A stretch of 64,000 bases of DNA from Brasilonema sp. UFV-L1 (GCF_012912105.1 NZ_QMEA01000009.1:32370-96369), one strand, 5' to 3'. Shown: positions 19,835 through 28,922, counted from the stretch's first letter. Notes: generated from the sequence alone by a model not told the origin. Numbers and translations: made by a program.

Positions 19835-20536
19835 TTAATTCATACTTAATTTATAAGTACCTATAACTTTTGTTGTTTTGGGATGACAAACAGCGTTGCA
19901 TATGACAAGGCTAATTTCAGTCACCCGCATTTCTCCAATATAAAGACTTTCCAATTCTTTGACTTTCTTTTGAAATGATGAGCTAGGCTCACGTGTAAAT
20001 CTACATAAAGTCATATTTCCAAAAAAGACTGTATCAGAAATATATTTTTTATTATCCGGTACACCTATTTGTTTTAAGCCCAAATCTAACGCTTGAACTA
20101 ACTTTCTTAGCGTTTCATCACAATACCCTACAAGAGAAACACTCGTTGGAAATAAAATTAAACCCTCCAAACGAAAAGTGAATGATTGAAATTTTGGAAC
20201 TATTTGAGTAAATAATTCATTCACTTTCACCACATCTTCGTTTTTAAAAAGCGGAGGATTGTTTACATATCGTATATTTTTTATAGTTATATGTAGGCAT
20301 TCACTCGAATAATAGAAATGGTGGGAATCTACGCTTTGTAACTGAGCAATGATTTCTTTTGAAATTATTTGGGTAATGTCTTTTGGAGGAAAAGAAAGTG
20401 ATGCTAGACCAATGGCGTCATCGTTTTCATAATCACTTCGCATCTCAACAATGCTTAATTGACTTTGCCTTTGCTGAATATTATCTTTCAGTTGTTGGAT
20501 AATTTGTTTTTGCTGTTTGATGTAGTTGTCACTCAT
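19835..20536 (-). CDS. 2H phosphoesterase (2'-5' RNA ligase-like) protein
   Basis: 233 residues from ATG 20536; an upstream TTG at 20560 would add 8. A predicted coiled-coil N-terminus (KQQKQIIQQLKDNIQQRQSQ) precedes a domain resembling the 2'-5' RNA ligase/LigT fold. The first HxT motif is LHITIKN. The second motif is NMTLCRF, with Asn where the second catalytic His is expected. That suggests altered or lost activity if the assignment is right. The gene is AT-rich compared with its neighbours. The MITE-like element lies just upstream of its start. Confidence 0.6.
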   Translation of the reverse strand: MSDNYIKQQKQIIQQLKDNIQQRQSQLSIVEMRSDYENDDAIGLASLSFPPKDITQIISKEIIAQLQSVDSHHFYYSSECLHITIKNIRYVNNPPLFKNEDVVKVNELFTQIVPKFQSFTFRLEGLILFPTSVSLVGYCDETLRKLVQALDLGLKQIGVPDNKKYISDTVFFGNMTLCRFTREPSSSFQKKVKELESLYIGEMRVTEISLVICNAVCHPKTTKVIGTYKLSMN

Positions 20537-20576
20537 TATGAAATAGTTGTTTTTGTGCAAATAAGCGTCTATTGCT

Positions 20577-20691
20577 GGACGTTAAGCAATACGGTTCGGA
20601 CAAGCACCCGGACAGAAACCCGGTAACTTTTGCAAAACCAGGTTTATAAGCACGCGAAATACCCTTAACCGAACCGTATTGGGACGTTAAG
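20577..20691. mobile_element. 95-bp MITE with 13-bp TIRs and 10-bp target duplication
   Basis: Perfect 13-bp terminal inverted repeats (20587-20599 and 20669-20681, caatacggttcgg outward) bound a 95-bp non-coding element. The 10-bp direct repeat ggacgttaag sits flush on both sides (20577-20586 and 20682-20691). TIRs plus an exact target duplication show a recent transposition event. The element carries no ORF and would need a transposase from elsewhere in the genome. Confidence 0.88.
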
Positions 20692-20721
20692 AAGACAATC
20701 CTACTTTAACAGCTAAAATTG

Positions 20722-22101
20722 CTAACCAATGAATCGTTTCAGTGTAGATAACTTGTCTTTATAAGGAGCGTATCGCAATTTTAAATCGAGCCAGAAGGAA
20801 TTGTGCAAGACACTTTTGTAATGTGAAAAGGTGTCAAAACTAGATTTCCCGTGGTACTTGCCAATTCCACTGTCACCCACACCGCCAAATGGTAAAGATG
20901 AAACTGCAACCTGTATCACTGTATCGTTAATACAAACTCCTCCAGATGAAGTTTCTTGCAAGACTTGTTGTTGTAGATTTTTGTTATTAGAAAAGAAATA
21001 TAAAGCCAAGGGTTTCGATTTAGAGTTAACTAAATCAATTGCTTCGCTTATGTTCGTGTATTCTATCACTGGAAGAATCGGACCAAAAATTTCTTCCTGC
21101 ATAACTAAGTCTGTTAAGGAGACATCTTCAAGCACTGTTGGAGCAATATAAAGTTCTGAAGAGTTGGTTTCTCCACCAATGCGAACTTTGCCTTCTTTCA
21201 GGAAATGAGTTAACCTGTCAAAATGTTTTTGATTGATAATCCTTGCATAATCAGAACTACTTTCAGGATTCTCACCATAAAATTCTTGCAAGCATTTCTG
21301 AATTTCATTTAATAAATTTTCTTTGATTTTTGTATCTACTAAAAGATAGTCTGGTGCGATACAAGTTTGTCCGGCGTTGAGAAATTTGCCCCAAGTGATA
21401 CGTCTTGCTGTGTGTTTGATATTAATATCAGAATCTACAATGCAAGGACTTTTCCCACCCAATTCTAGGGTGACGGGTGTCAGATTTTTAGCAGCTGCTT
21501 CCATCACTATTTTGCCGACAGCCGTTCCACCAGTGAAAAAGATATGGTCAAACTTTTCTGCTAGTAGTTGTTGACTTGTTTGCACACCTCCTTCGATAAC
21601 TGTAATATAAGCTGGCTCGAAAGATTGTTCTATGATCTCACTGAGAAGACGAGAAGTGTTTGGTGCAAGTTCTGAAGGTTTGAGAATCGCACAGTTACCT
21701 GCAGCAATAGCGCCGATTAAGGGTGAGATGATTAAATTAAATGGATAGTTCCAAGGACCAATAATTAAAACCACTCCTAGCGGTTCTGGATAAATGCTTG
21801 CGGATGCAGGAAAAAATTGCAGGGAAACTGGTGTTTTCTGAGGTTTAGTCCAAGTTTTGATATGCTTGATAGCATAGTTAATTTCTTGGATTGCTCCAAT
21901 TTCTGTTGCATAACTCTCAAATTCGGGTTTATTTAAATCTGCTTTCAGTGCGCTGATGATAGCTTCTTTATGCTCAGTGACTGCTTGTTTTAAAGTTTTG
22001 AGTTGTTCAAGTCGGAAATTAATATCTTTGGTCTTACCAGTTTTAAAAAAAGCACGTTGTTTGTGTATGATATCGGCAATTGAGACTTCTTGAGAAATCA
22101 T
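20722..22101 (-). CDS. aldehyde dehydrogenase family protein
   Basis: 459-residue NAD(P)-dependent aldehyde dehydrogenase. The cofactor and catalytic motifs are IIGPWNYPFNL, ILKPSELAPNTS, FFTGGTAVGKIV, the general base LELGGKSP and the nucleophile in AGQTCIAPDY. The short length and the C-terminal hydrophobic/basic tail (KLRYAPYKDKLSTLKRF) place it with the class that oxidises fatty aldehydes or apocarotenals in cyanobacteria and eukaryotic class 3 enzymes. It may feed free fatty acid pools also used by the acyl-ACP synthetase-like gene at 50.9 kb; that link is inference. It looks intact and monocistronic. Confidence 0.93.
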   Translation of the reverse strand: MISQEVSIADIIHKQRAFFKTGKTKDINFRLEQLKTLKQAVTEHKEAIISALKADLNKPEFESYATEIGAIQEINYAIKHIKTWTKPQKTPVSLQFFPASASIYPEPLGVVLIIGPWNYPFNLIISPLIGAIAAGNCAILKPSELAPNTSRLLSEIIEQSFEPAYITVIEGGVQTSQQLLAEKFDHIFFTGGTAVGKIVMEAAAKNLTPVTLELGGKSPCIVDSDINIKHTARRITWGKFLNAGQTCIAPDYLLVDTKIKENLLNEIQKCLQEFYGENPESSSDYARIINQKHFDRLTHFLKEGKVRIGGETNSSELYIAPTVLEDVSLTDLVMQEEIFGPILPVIEYTNISEAIDLVNSKSKPLALYFFSNNKNLQQQVLQETSSGGVCINDTVIQVAVSSLPFGGVGDSGIGKYHGKSSFDTFSHYKSVLHNSFWLDLKLRYAPYKDKLSTLKRFIG

Positions 22102-22151
22102 TGTTGTTTGTCCTAGTTAGCTAAGTTTCATCAAGTCTTCAGCACGTAAAA

Positions 22152-23249
22152 TTACTGTTTAATGGGCAAACATACTGTAAATACACTCCCTTTACCGACT
22201 TCTGAATTCATGGAAATTGTACCTTGATGTGCTTCGACAATTCGGCGAGAAAGATACAGTCCTAAACCACTACCAGAACGCGTATGACTTCCTTGGCGAA
22301 ATCTTTCAAATAAAGTGACTTGTTCTTCAGGAGAAATTCCTGGACCTGTATCTGCGACTTCAACTGTTATACAATCATCTGAAGGGGTCGCTGGAGTGAT
22401 GCGAATGCTGACTGAACCAGTGTCAGTAAATTTGACAGCATTACCTATAAGATTGGTGAATAACCTGTGGAGTTCTAGGCGATCGCCCATAACTGCACTC
22501 ATCCCTAAGTCCTCACCGACATCTAAATTGACTGTAAGATGTTTTTGCTCGGCTAAAGGACTCAATTCTTCTGAGACTTCTTGTAGTAACTGACTCAGGT
22601 TGACTGGTTGAAACGCTAAGTTTTTGCGACCTGCCTCAAAGCGATAAACTTCCAGTAAGGTGTTTACCATAGTCAGCAAGTTACTGTTACTGCGAGCCAT
22701 AATATCTATGACTTCCTGCATTTGCGATGACAGCTGTCCCAAAGCACCCTCAGCAAACAGCATCAACATCCGATCCGCTGCAACCAAGGGTGTACGTAAG
22801 TCGTGAGTCAGGCGAGAGACAAAATCTTGCCGTTGACGAGCGATTTCATCGCGTTCATCTATACTATGCTTGAGACGGAGGAGCGATCGCACCCGTGCCA
22901 ACAATTCACCGACTGTGACAGGCTTACGGATAAAATCGTCCGCGCCCAAGTCTAATCCATGAGCAATGTTAGGTGAGTCATGTGCGGTAATAAGCAGAAT
23001 TGGGATAAATGGCAAAGTCATATTTTGCCTGATGCGTTTAGTAACCTCATAACCATCCATTCCCGGCATCATCAGATCTAGTAATACCAAATCACAAGTC
23101 GATATTTCGAGTTTTGCCAATGCTGAAGCACCATTCTCTGCCGTGCTAACCGTGTAGCCTTCTTCCTCTAAAATGGTTTTGACCAAAAATACATTGTCAG
23201 CAGAATCATCTACAACCAGAATCTTGTCAGACTTAGAAGATTTAGACAT
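22152..23249 (-). CDS. response regulator-histidine kinase hybrid
   Basis: 365 residues. An N-terminal receiver domain has the phosphoacceptor Asp in LVLLDLMMPGMDGYEV and the Lys in DDFIRKPV. A short coiled linker leads to a HisKA domain with the phosphorylatable His in SRLTHDLRTPL. The HATPase_c domain shows the N box NLIGNAVKFTD, G1 DTGPGISPEE and G2 GSGLGLYLSRRI. All catalytic residues are present. With no membrane or sensor domain, it probably acts as a cytosolic relay that is modulated through its receiver. No dedicated partner regulator is adjacent. Confidence 0.95.
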   Translation of the reverse strand: MSKSSKSDKILVVDDSADNVFLVKTILEEEGYTVSTAENGASALAKLEISTCDLVLLDLMMPGMDGYEVTKRIRQNMTLPFIPILLITAHDSPNIAHGLDLGADDFIRKPVTVGELLARVRSLLRLKHSIDERDEIARQRQDFVSRLTHDLRTPLVAADRMLMLFAEGALGQLSSQMQEVIDIMARSNSNLLTMVNTLLEVYRFEAGRKNLAFQPVNLSQLLQEVSEELSPLAEQKHLTVNLDVGEDLGMSAVMGDRLELHRLFTNLIGNAVKFTDTGSVSIRITPATPSDDCITVEVADTGPGISPEEQVTLFERFRQGSHTRSGSGLGLYLSRRIVEAHQGTISMNSEVGKGSVFTVCLPIKQ

Positions 23250-23326
23250 ATAGCATAGAAGAGACGCTCATTTCACAAAAAAGAAAAATAGCTTTAGCTC
23301 TTTGCTACTTTTCTCCTTTACCAATA

Positions 23327-23548
23327 CTACCCACTTATTTGGATATCATCATGTCTTTGTGGTTGTTCAGGTAAAGATTCTCGCGGTGTTTTGAGTAAAA
23401 CCCAAAAGAGGTAAAGTGAGAGAATCTGCTTTTTCAGCAAGAAGTTGAGGCGTTTGAGATTGCGCTCATTCAGCAGCCATTCCCCAAACTTCTCTAGTAA
23501 CAGACCAAAAATAATTTCAATAGATTTATTAATGATTATTTCCAGCAT
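23327..23548 (-). CDS. small hypothetical protein, 73 residues
   Basis: Starts at an ATG preceded by GAGG within a HIP1-containing leader. The N-terminal two thirds are strongly amphipathic and hydrophobic (FGLLLEKFGEWLLNERNLKRL), and the tail is hydrophilic. I do not recognise a family. It is divergent from the NACHT gene, about 170 bp away, and could be a small partner or an unrelated peptide. Confidence 0.4.
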   Translation of the reverse strand: MLEIIINKSIEIIFGLLLEKFGEWLLNERNLKRLNFLLKKQILSLYLFWVLLKTPRESLPEQPQRHDDIQISG

Positions 23549-23717
23549 TGCGATCGCCTCAGTTGCTTGACTGAGTGTACTGTCGCAATTTTCTTTTGTA
23601 GTTATTTACTTGACTTGCGGTGACTTAGCTTGACTTATCCTGATATGTCTTGATTTGCAAGAATTTTTCAGAAAAGTTTGGCTAAACTGAATTTGAGAGC
23701 GATTTCAGGCAAGGTAT

Positions 23718-26162
23718 ATGTCGTTACCAGAAAGCTTCCTGACACAACTGGAGCAATATAGTGAATTGTCGCAACGAGAAAAGGAAGTTTTTCTGGAAAT
23801 ATTTGGTCGTGGCAAAAGTCGAGTCGAAGTCACTCAAGCGATTAACATCTCCGATAGCAATCTCGGTAGCTGCTTAACAGGAATATACAAGAAATTCAGC
23901 ATTAGTGGTAGTGGTCCTATTAAAGAAAACCGCCTGCGGGAGTACTTGAGCAAAAGATACGCGCAGCAGCAACCCTCTGGTCACTTAACTATTGATATTT
24001 CAGATAATGATATAGATACGTTAGTTCAAGAAATCCGTGAACAAGTCAAACCCAGCATCAAAGAACGCTGTGGAACCATGCGCGTGCTGGACATGACTCA
24101 ACCGATTGAGTTGACTGGAGAACGGGGTATTTATACCAACGTCAATATTTTGGAGAAAATCACAGGACGCAGGCGACAAGAAATTGCAGAACTGCTGCAA
24201 AACTGTGACGTGGAAAATTTTGAGCGCTTTGGACTTAGCCGCGTGAGTGAGAAACGAGTACCAGGACTGGAGGCGGTACAACGGTACAGTAAGCTGATAG
24301 TGTTGGGGAAACCAGGAGCAGGAAAAACCACGTTTTTGAAGTATTTGGCGATGCAGTGCATTCAGGAACAGTTTCAGACAAACCGAGTTCCCTTGTTTAT
24401 CACTCTCAAGAATTTTGCAGAAGAATCCAAACAGCCAAATATTCTGGAATATATTGCTCAACAGTTGTCGGTTTGCGGGGTGAGTGACGCTAACCTCAAA
24501 GTAGAGGAACTACTGAGACAGGGTAAAGCATTGATATTGCTCGATGGGTTGGATGAAGTTCGAGAAGAAGATACAAAGCGGATTTTACGGCAAATTCGGG
24601 AGGTTTGTGATCAGTTTCACACAAATCAGTTGGTCATCACCTGTCGTATTGCTTCCAAAGAATATACCTTTGAACGGTTCACCGAAGTGGAAGTGGCAGA
24701 TTTTGATGAGGAGCAAATCGCTATCTTTGCTCAAAACTGGTTTAGAGCTAAAGACTTCGATAATTGTCATGCTGAATGGAGCGATAGCGGAGTGAAGCAT
24801 CTCGAAGATTCTAAAGATTCTGGATTCTATGTCCTTCGGACACGCTTCGCTAACACTCCACTGCGTTCCGCTCAGAATGACAAGGCAGAGAAGTTCATTC
24901 AAAAACTGAAGGATAACAAGCCAATTCAAGAACTAGCAACTAATCCCTTGCTGCTGACTTTACTTTGTTTGGTCTTTGGTGAAGCTGGAAATTTTCCGGT
25001 CAATCGTTCCGAACTTTATAAAGAAGGTTTGGACGTGTTGCTGAAAAAATGGGATGCCAAACGCAACATAGAGCGAGATCAGGTTTATAAAAACCTGTCT
25101 TTACAACGCAAGGAAGACTTACTAAGTCAAATTGCCTTAACTACATTTGAGCAGAAGGACTATTTCTTTAAGCAAAAAACTGTTGAAGCATACATTGCTG
25201 ATTTTATTCGCAACTTACGCGATGCTCGTACTGAGCCAAAGGAATTAGAACTGGACAGCGAAGCTGTTTTGAGGTCGATTGAAGGACAGCATGGGCTACT
25301 GGTGGAACGGGCAAAGGGGATTTATTCCTTTTCACATCTGACGTTTCAGGAGTATTTTGCTGCATGGGAAATTGTTGCGAATTCTGCATGGGAAAAGTTG
25401 GTGGAGCATATTACGGAGAAACGCTGGCGAGAGGTGTTTTTACTCACTGCTGGGATGATGAGGAAGGCTGATGATTTGGTGTGGTTCATGAAGCGGAAGG
25501 TTGATGGTTTGGTTGCTTCGGATGAAAAGTTACAGGAGTTTCTTACCTGGAACAATCACAAGTCTCTTTCAGAGGATTTACCTTATAAACCAATCGCAGT
25601 TCGAGCATTTTACTTCCTATTTTATCTTTCAAAAATTAAGCCTACAGCTGCTCGTTCTGTTGCTAAATTTTTTGCTAACACTTTTGATATAGGCTTTAAG
25701 TTATCATCTAAATTAGAAGTTGAGATTGTTCTTGCTCGAGTGATTGATGAAGCTGTCATGATTTCTTACAACTTTGGTCGTGCTCATACCCGTACTCAAG
25801 CGATTCATCTTCTTTATGACATTGATACTGTTATTGAGCTAGATCATGAGTTACGGTACCAGATAGAAGACCTCAAGTGTCAACTCCCTGATCCTTTTCA
25901 AAGAGAATTTAAGGAGTGGTGGCAAATTAAAGGTAAAGTCTGGATTGAGCAACTGAGAGCCATGATGATTGAGCATCGCAATATTGGGCATGATTGGCAG
26001 TTCAGCGAAGCACAAAAGCAACTCTTGCAACAGTATTACGATGCCAATAAACTACTAGTAGACTGCTTAAATAGTGATTGTTATGTCAGCCGCGAAGTCA
26101 GACAGGAAATTGAGGAGACTTTGCTGTTACCTATGGCGGAGATTGAGAAACGACAGGGGTGA
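23718..26162 (+). CDS. NACHT-domain NTPase (STAND family, candidate anti-phage)
   Basis: 814-residue STAND NTPase. The N-terminal region (LSQREKEVFLEIFGRGKSR) resembles the helix-turn-helix-like domain of vWA-MoxR-associated proteins. The NACHT core has Walker A LGKPGAGKTT and Walker B LILLDGLDEV, then the winged-helix FSHLTFQEYFAAWEI and a C-terminal helical region of about 250 residues. Bacterial NACHT proteins are established anti-phage sensors; that role is inferred here from family and from neighbouring toxin-antitoxin genes. A 120-bp repeat-like segment (24764-24883) is inserted in frame between the NACHT core and the conserved KFIQKLKDNKPIQELATNP region. Confidence 0.88.
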   Translation: MSLPESFLTQLEQYSELSQREKEVFLEIFGRGKSRVEVTQAINISDSNLGSCLTGIYKKFSISGSGPIKENRLREYLSKRYAQQQPSGHLTIDISDNDIDTLVQEIREQVKPSIKERCGTMRVLDMTQPIELTGERGIYTNVNILEKITGRRRQEIAELLQNCDVENFERFGLSRVSEKRVPGLEAVQRYSKLIVLGKPGAGKTTFLKYLAMQCIQEQFQTNRVPLFITLKNFAEESKQPNILEYIAQQLSVCGVSDANLKVEELLRQGKALILLDGLDEVREEDTKRILRQIREVCDQFHTNQLVITCRIASKEYTFERFTEVEVADFDEEQIAIFAQNWFRAKDFDNCHAEWSDSGVKHLEDSKDSGFYVLRTRFANTPLRSAQNDKAEKFIQKLKDNKPIQELATNPLLLTLLCLVFGEAGNFPVNRSELYKEGLDVLLKKWDAKRNIERDQVYKNLSLQRKEDLLSQIALTTFEQKDYFFKQKTVEAYIADFIRNLRDARTEPKELELDSEAVLRSIEGQHGLLVERAKGIYSFSHLTFQEYFAAWEIVANSAWEKLVEHITEKRWREVFLLTAGMMRKADDLVWFMKRKVDGLVASDEKLQEFLTWNNHKSLSEDLPYKPIAVRAFYFLFYLSKIKPTAARSVAKFFANTFDIGFKLSSKLEVEIVLARVIDEAVMISYNFGRAHTRTQAIHLLYDIDTVIELDHELRYQIEDLKCQLPDPFQREFKEWWQIKGKVWIEQLRAMMIEHRNIGHDWQFSEAQKQLLQQYYDANKLLVDCLNSDCYVSREVRQEIEETLLLPMAEIEKRQG
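24764..24883. repeat. in-frame palindromic repeat insertion inside the NACHT gene
   Basis: 120 bp bounded by imperfect inverted repeats (ttgtcatgctgaatgga and its near-complement tccgctcagaatgacaa). It resembles the gcagtggagtgaagcatctc class of cyanobacterial dispersed repeats. It adds 40 codons without stops, between two blocks that appear continuous in the family. Confidence 0.6.
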
Positions 26163-26251
26163 GGTGATAGCACTAGGGAGAAATTAGGCGATCGCCCTCC
26201 ATTACACAATTTCCACTAACTGAATGTTAATTTCTATTAAATTAGCCAATC

Positions 26252-26464
26252 TCACATCTCATCCCTAACTTGCTGCTGATATTCTAAAGGATCTTGAGTA
26301 AGTTTAATGACACCTGCATACTTGTTTAAATTAAACTCTTCTTTTTGTTGTGATTGATAAGCCTCCAAGATTTGCTCAATCTTTTGCCAGTCCTGATAAT
26401 CAATCAACACTGCCACTGGACGCATTGCTTCATCAGTTACAATTTTTTTGTGAAAAGATAGCAT
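26252..26464 (-). CDS. orphan Phd/YefM-like antitoxin
   Basis: 70-residue small acidic protein from ATG 26464. The core AVLIDYQDWQKIEQILEAYQ matches the DNA-binding/dimerisation segment of Phd/YefM antitoxins (typically AVLIS.EDWE.LEETLE). A flexible tail that would contact a toxin follows. No recognisable toxin gene is adjacent. The next gene upstream is an Rpn-like nuclease, so this may be a solitary antitoxin or remnant. A TTG upstream (26485) is in frame but less likely. Confidence 0.65.
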   Translation of the reverse strand: MLSFHKKIVTDEAMRPVAVLIDYQDWQKIEQILEAYQSQQKEEFNLNKYAGVIKLTQDPLEYQQQVRDEM

Positions 26465-26543
26465 TATAGTTTTCTTCCAACGCAAAGTTTAACTCTTACA
26501 GAGTATATTGAATAAAATAAATACAAGATAGGAATTTTATATT

Positions 26544-27515
26544 TTACAATTCTCCCTCAGATATTCTCTCATTCAGAACCTGCTGAAACTCTTCTATAGA
26601 ACCAATTGTAATAGCAGTTGTGAAAAGCATTTTTAGCACAGATAAATTCTCGATTCCATTAATACTTTCCACAACTGGCTCAGGCACTACTCCAAAGCGA
26701 GTTTGTAGAATTTTAATCACATGTTCTCGATTTGTTAGGAGCATTCCTTGCTCAATTCCTTCTTCCTTTGCCAAGCGCTCAATACTTGTCACGTACCGCA
26801 TTCTATCTGCCTCCTCGTCATTTCTCAATTCTTGTTTAAAACTACGCGCTAATTCCTCTGGCAATACCATTATCCAGTCGATAAACCGAAATAACCCCAG
26901 AATATTTTCTCGACTATATCCCCGTTCAAATAATCTTCTAACTAGACTCAATTTCCAATGTAACCGACTTTCTGGATTTCGGTGCGTAGCCTTAGTTTTC
27001 AGATGTGCCATGACGACTACACTGAAAGGATTGGTGCTTTGTTCTAGAGTTTCCCACTGTGCTTCATAGTCCAACAGTTTCGCCACGGGAAACTCTAAAC
27101 TAACACGACATCCTCCTAGTAAATACCCGTAACTTGAAGGTCGCCAAGAAGCTTCTTCGTCTGCCAAAACTGCTAAACTAATAACTTGTTTCTTGTGGCG
27201 GTCAAATAACCGATAATTGTACGTGTACATCCGTTGACCAAATTCAGTGTCGTACTGTCCTTGGACTTCCACATGAACCAATACCCAAGCTTCTTCACCA
27301 TCAAGTAGCCAAACCTTCGCCACTTTATCGACGAGTCGCTTACCAATTTCTGCATCCGGTTCTAGTTGTTGTAATTCAGTATCGAGAAATTCATAGCCTC
27401 GTTCCCAGTCAATGACGGCGTAAGCCTGAGGAAAAAAGAATTCCAAAAAGCGAGGAAAAAAGCTTTCAATAACGTCCTTCCAAGGACTGTCGTAATCAGT
27501 GCGTTGCTCGGTCAT
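26544..27515 (-). CDS. Rpn/PD-(D/E)XK family putative transposase-nuclease
   Basis: 323-residue protein of the cyanobacterial Rpn-like/DUF4351-type family. The nuclease core contains LVDKVAKVWLLDGEEAWVLVHVEVQGQ, where the Asp and the E-x-Q motif match the PD-(D/E)XK active site. A helical region with YSRENILGLFRFIDW and KEEGIEQGM follows, as is usual for the family. E. coli Rpn proteins promote recombination and are linked to phage defence; a similar role here is inference. The gene is intact and sits in the toxin-antitoxin island. Confidence 0.85.
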   Translation of the reverse strand: MTEQRTDYDSPWKDVIESFFPRFLEFFFPQAYAVIDWERGYEFLDTELQQLEPDAEIGKRLVDKVAKVWLLDGEEAWVLVHVEVQGQYDTEFGQRMYTYNYRLFDRHKKQVISLAVLADEEASWRPSSYGYLLGGCRVSLEFPVAKLLDYEAQWETLEQSTNPFSVVVMAHLKTKATHRNPESRLHWKLSLVRRLFERGYSRENILGLFRFIDWIMVLPEELARSFKQELRNDEEADRMRYVTSIERLAKEEGIEQGMLLTNREHVIKILQTRFGVVPEPVVESINGIENLSVLKMLFTTAITIGSIEEFQQVLNERISEGEL

Positions 27516-27550
27516 TCAATCTATTTTTTATTTATTGTAGTTGTTTAAAA

Positions 27551-27662
27551 GGCGATAGCTTCGCTTGCGCTCCTTTGCAGATCGCCTCTGACACTGCGCA
27601 AAGGGCGATAGCTAGCCCCTTAGGGGGCCTGCGCTAACGCTGCTGTGCAAAGCGCAGATCGC
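27551..27662. repeat. cluster of palindromic dispersed repeats
   Basis: Two adjacent copies of a repeat beginning ggcgatagct and ending gcagatcgc (27551-27587 and 27604-27660). The same family appears in frame inside the Ser/Thr kinase gene at 59549-59584. Confidence 0.7.
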
Positions 27663-27736
27663 ATTGAGGAGAAATTAAGCGATCAGCCTTTGGCTTTAGC
27701 TTGTGCATATTGCATTCTCAGCTTCGATTGCAACAC

Positions 27737-28072
27737 TCAGGATAATACTTGTAAAATTGCTTCTATTTGCTGCTTCAGGTTTGGCAAATCTCGCTCAACA
27801 GCAAACCAAACCACGTCTAAATCAATTTCAAAGTAATTGTGAGTCAAAATATTTCGCATCCCGATAATTTGTGACCAAGGTACTTCGGGATGTTGTAACT
27901 TAATGTCAGCAGATAAGGCGCGAGATGCTTCACCGATAATTTGCAGATGTTGAATAAACCAAGTTTGAATCAGTTCATTTTGTTCAAAGCTTTGCCTTCC
28001 TTGAATTGCGTACTTGTCTATACGTTCAATTGCTTCTAAGATATCACGCAATTTTTCGCGATCGTCTCTCAT
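27737..28072 (-). CDS. hepT: HepT-like HEPN toxin
   Basis: 111-residue DUF86/HepT family protein, the toxin half of the MntA-HepT (MNT-HEPN) system. The HEPN RX4-6H motif is Arg73 to His78 in [10 protein letters not shown], including the Tyr three residues on that the cognate antitoxin AMPylates in characterised systems. The gene overlaps the mntA stop by 4 bp, so the pair is translationally coupled. Expected role: RNase toxin neutralised by oligoAMPylation. Confidence 0.93.
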   Translation of the reverse strand: MRDDREKLRDILEAIERIDKYAIQGRQSFEQNELIQTWFIQHLQIIGEASRALSADIKLQHPEVPWSQIIGMRNILTHNYFEIDLDVVWFAVERDLPNLKQQIEAILQVLS

Positions 28073-28359
28073 AACGGAACAGCTTCTGTTAAAACCCGTT
28101 CCCGAATACGCTGGCGTAATCCCTTTTCAGTTACCACATCTACATCACGATCCAGTAGCTGTTGCAACTCCATCAGCAGTCCACCTAAGTCAAAAAGGCT
28201 TCGTCCAGGTTCCATTTCTACCAGAAAATCAACATCACTGTCTGCATCAGCCTCTCGGCGTGCCACAGAACCAAAAATACGTACGTTGTATGCTCCATGT
28301 TTAGCAGCACTTCGGAGGATTTCTTCTCGTTTTGCTTGCAAAAGGTCGTAAACATTCAT
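28069..28359 (-). CDS. mntA: MntA-like nucleotidyltransferase antitoxin
   Basis: 96-residue minimal nucleotidyltransferase. The GSX10DXD motif is complete: Gly30-Ser31 in RIFGSVAR and Asp42/Asp44 in SDVDFLVE. It is the antitoxin upstream of hepT, expected to AMPylate the HepT tyrosine. It overlaps hepT by 4 bp (ATGA). Confidence 0.93.
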   Translation of the reverse strand: MNVYDLLQAKREEILRSAAKHGAYNVRIFGSVARREADADSDVDFLVEMEPGRSLFDLGGLLMELQQLLDRDVDVVTEKGLRQRIRERVLTEAVPL

Positions 28360-28461
28360 GGTTTGACTCCCGTATCTACAAACAGTTTAGCCAAATCAAC
28401 AGTCATGTTTGACCGTCCTAATCAAAGGAGTAATGCTTACGCACTTTCAACATCGCCTACA

Positions 28462-28680
28462 TCACAACCGTTCCCACTCATCCTTGCCAATTCCAGCTTG
28501 TCGTAATATCTCAGCCAAAAGTCCCTTGCCAATGTCACTTTTGTGAGGGTTTGGTATTCGTACTGTAATATGGTCTTTGACCATATACTGATGCTTGCTA
28601 CCAGAGTACGGTCTTTCAAAACCAAGTTGTCTCAAATACCGAATTAAATCTGAGCGCTTGATAAGTCCGAAGGAAGGCAT
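28462..28680 (-). CDS. hicA: HicA toxin
   Basis: 72-residue HicA-type mRNA interferase. It has a double-stranded RNA-binding-like fold with the catalytic His30 in GSKHQYMVKD, followed by ITVRIPNPHKSDIGKGLLAEI, a standard HicA C-terminal half. The start codon overlaps the hicB stop by one base. Confidence 0.93.
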   Translation of the reverse strand: MPSFGLIKRSDLIRYLRQLGFERPYSGSKHQYMVKDHITVRIPNPHKSDIGKGLLAEILRQAGIGKDEWERL

Positions 28681-28922
28681 TATGCTACTTGCTTGATTGA
28701 CAGTTCAATGCCATCAATTATGGGTAATGGCAGATTGCGAGAAACTCGTAATAAAATCCACTCTTCCAAAACCTCTGCTAATTCTTCTCTACAAGCTTCC
28801 AATGTATCCGCATTAGCCCAAACTCCCTGAAATCCCGGAATCTCTCCGTAAAATGTGCCATCTTCTGACAAAATCTTATATTTAGCTTCATACATTGCGG
28901 CTTGTATGTACTTTGTGAACAT
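28680..28922 (-). CDS. hicB: HicB antitoxin
   Basis: 80-residue HicB antitoxin with the partial RNase-H-like fold: ILSEDGTFYGEIPGFQGVWA, TLEACREELAEVLEEW and PLPIIDGIEL. The start is set at ATG 28922 (MFTKYIQAA), which matches the family. Longer in-frame starts up to 29012 add unconserved residues. There is no clear C-terminal DNA-binding domain. The antitoxin precedes the toxin, the less usual order. Confidence 0.9.
   Translation of the reverse strand: MFTKYIQAAMYEAKYKILSEDGTFYGEIPGFQGVWANADTLEACREELAEVLEEWILLRVSRNLPLPIIDGIELSIKQVA

Noticed and set aside
20587..20681. A Rho-independent terminator
   Set aside because: The arms are 69 bases apart, there is no T-run, and flush direct repeats show a mobile element.
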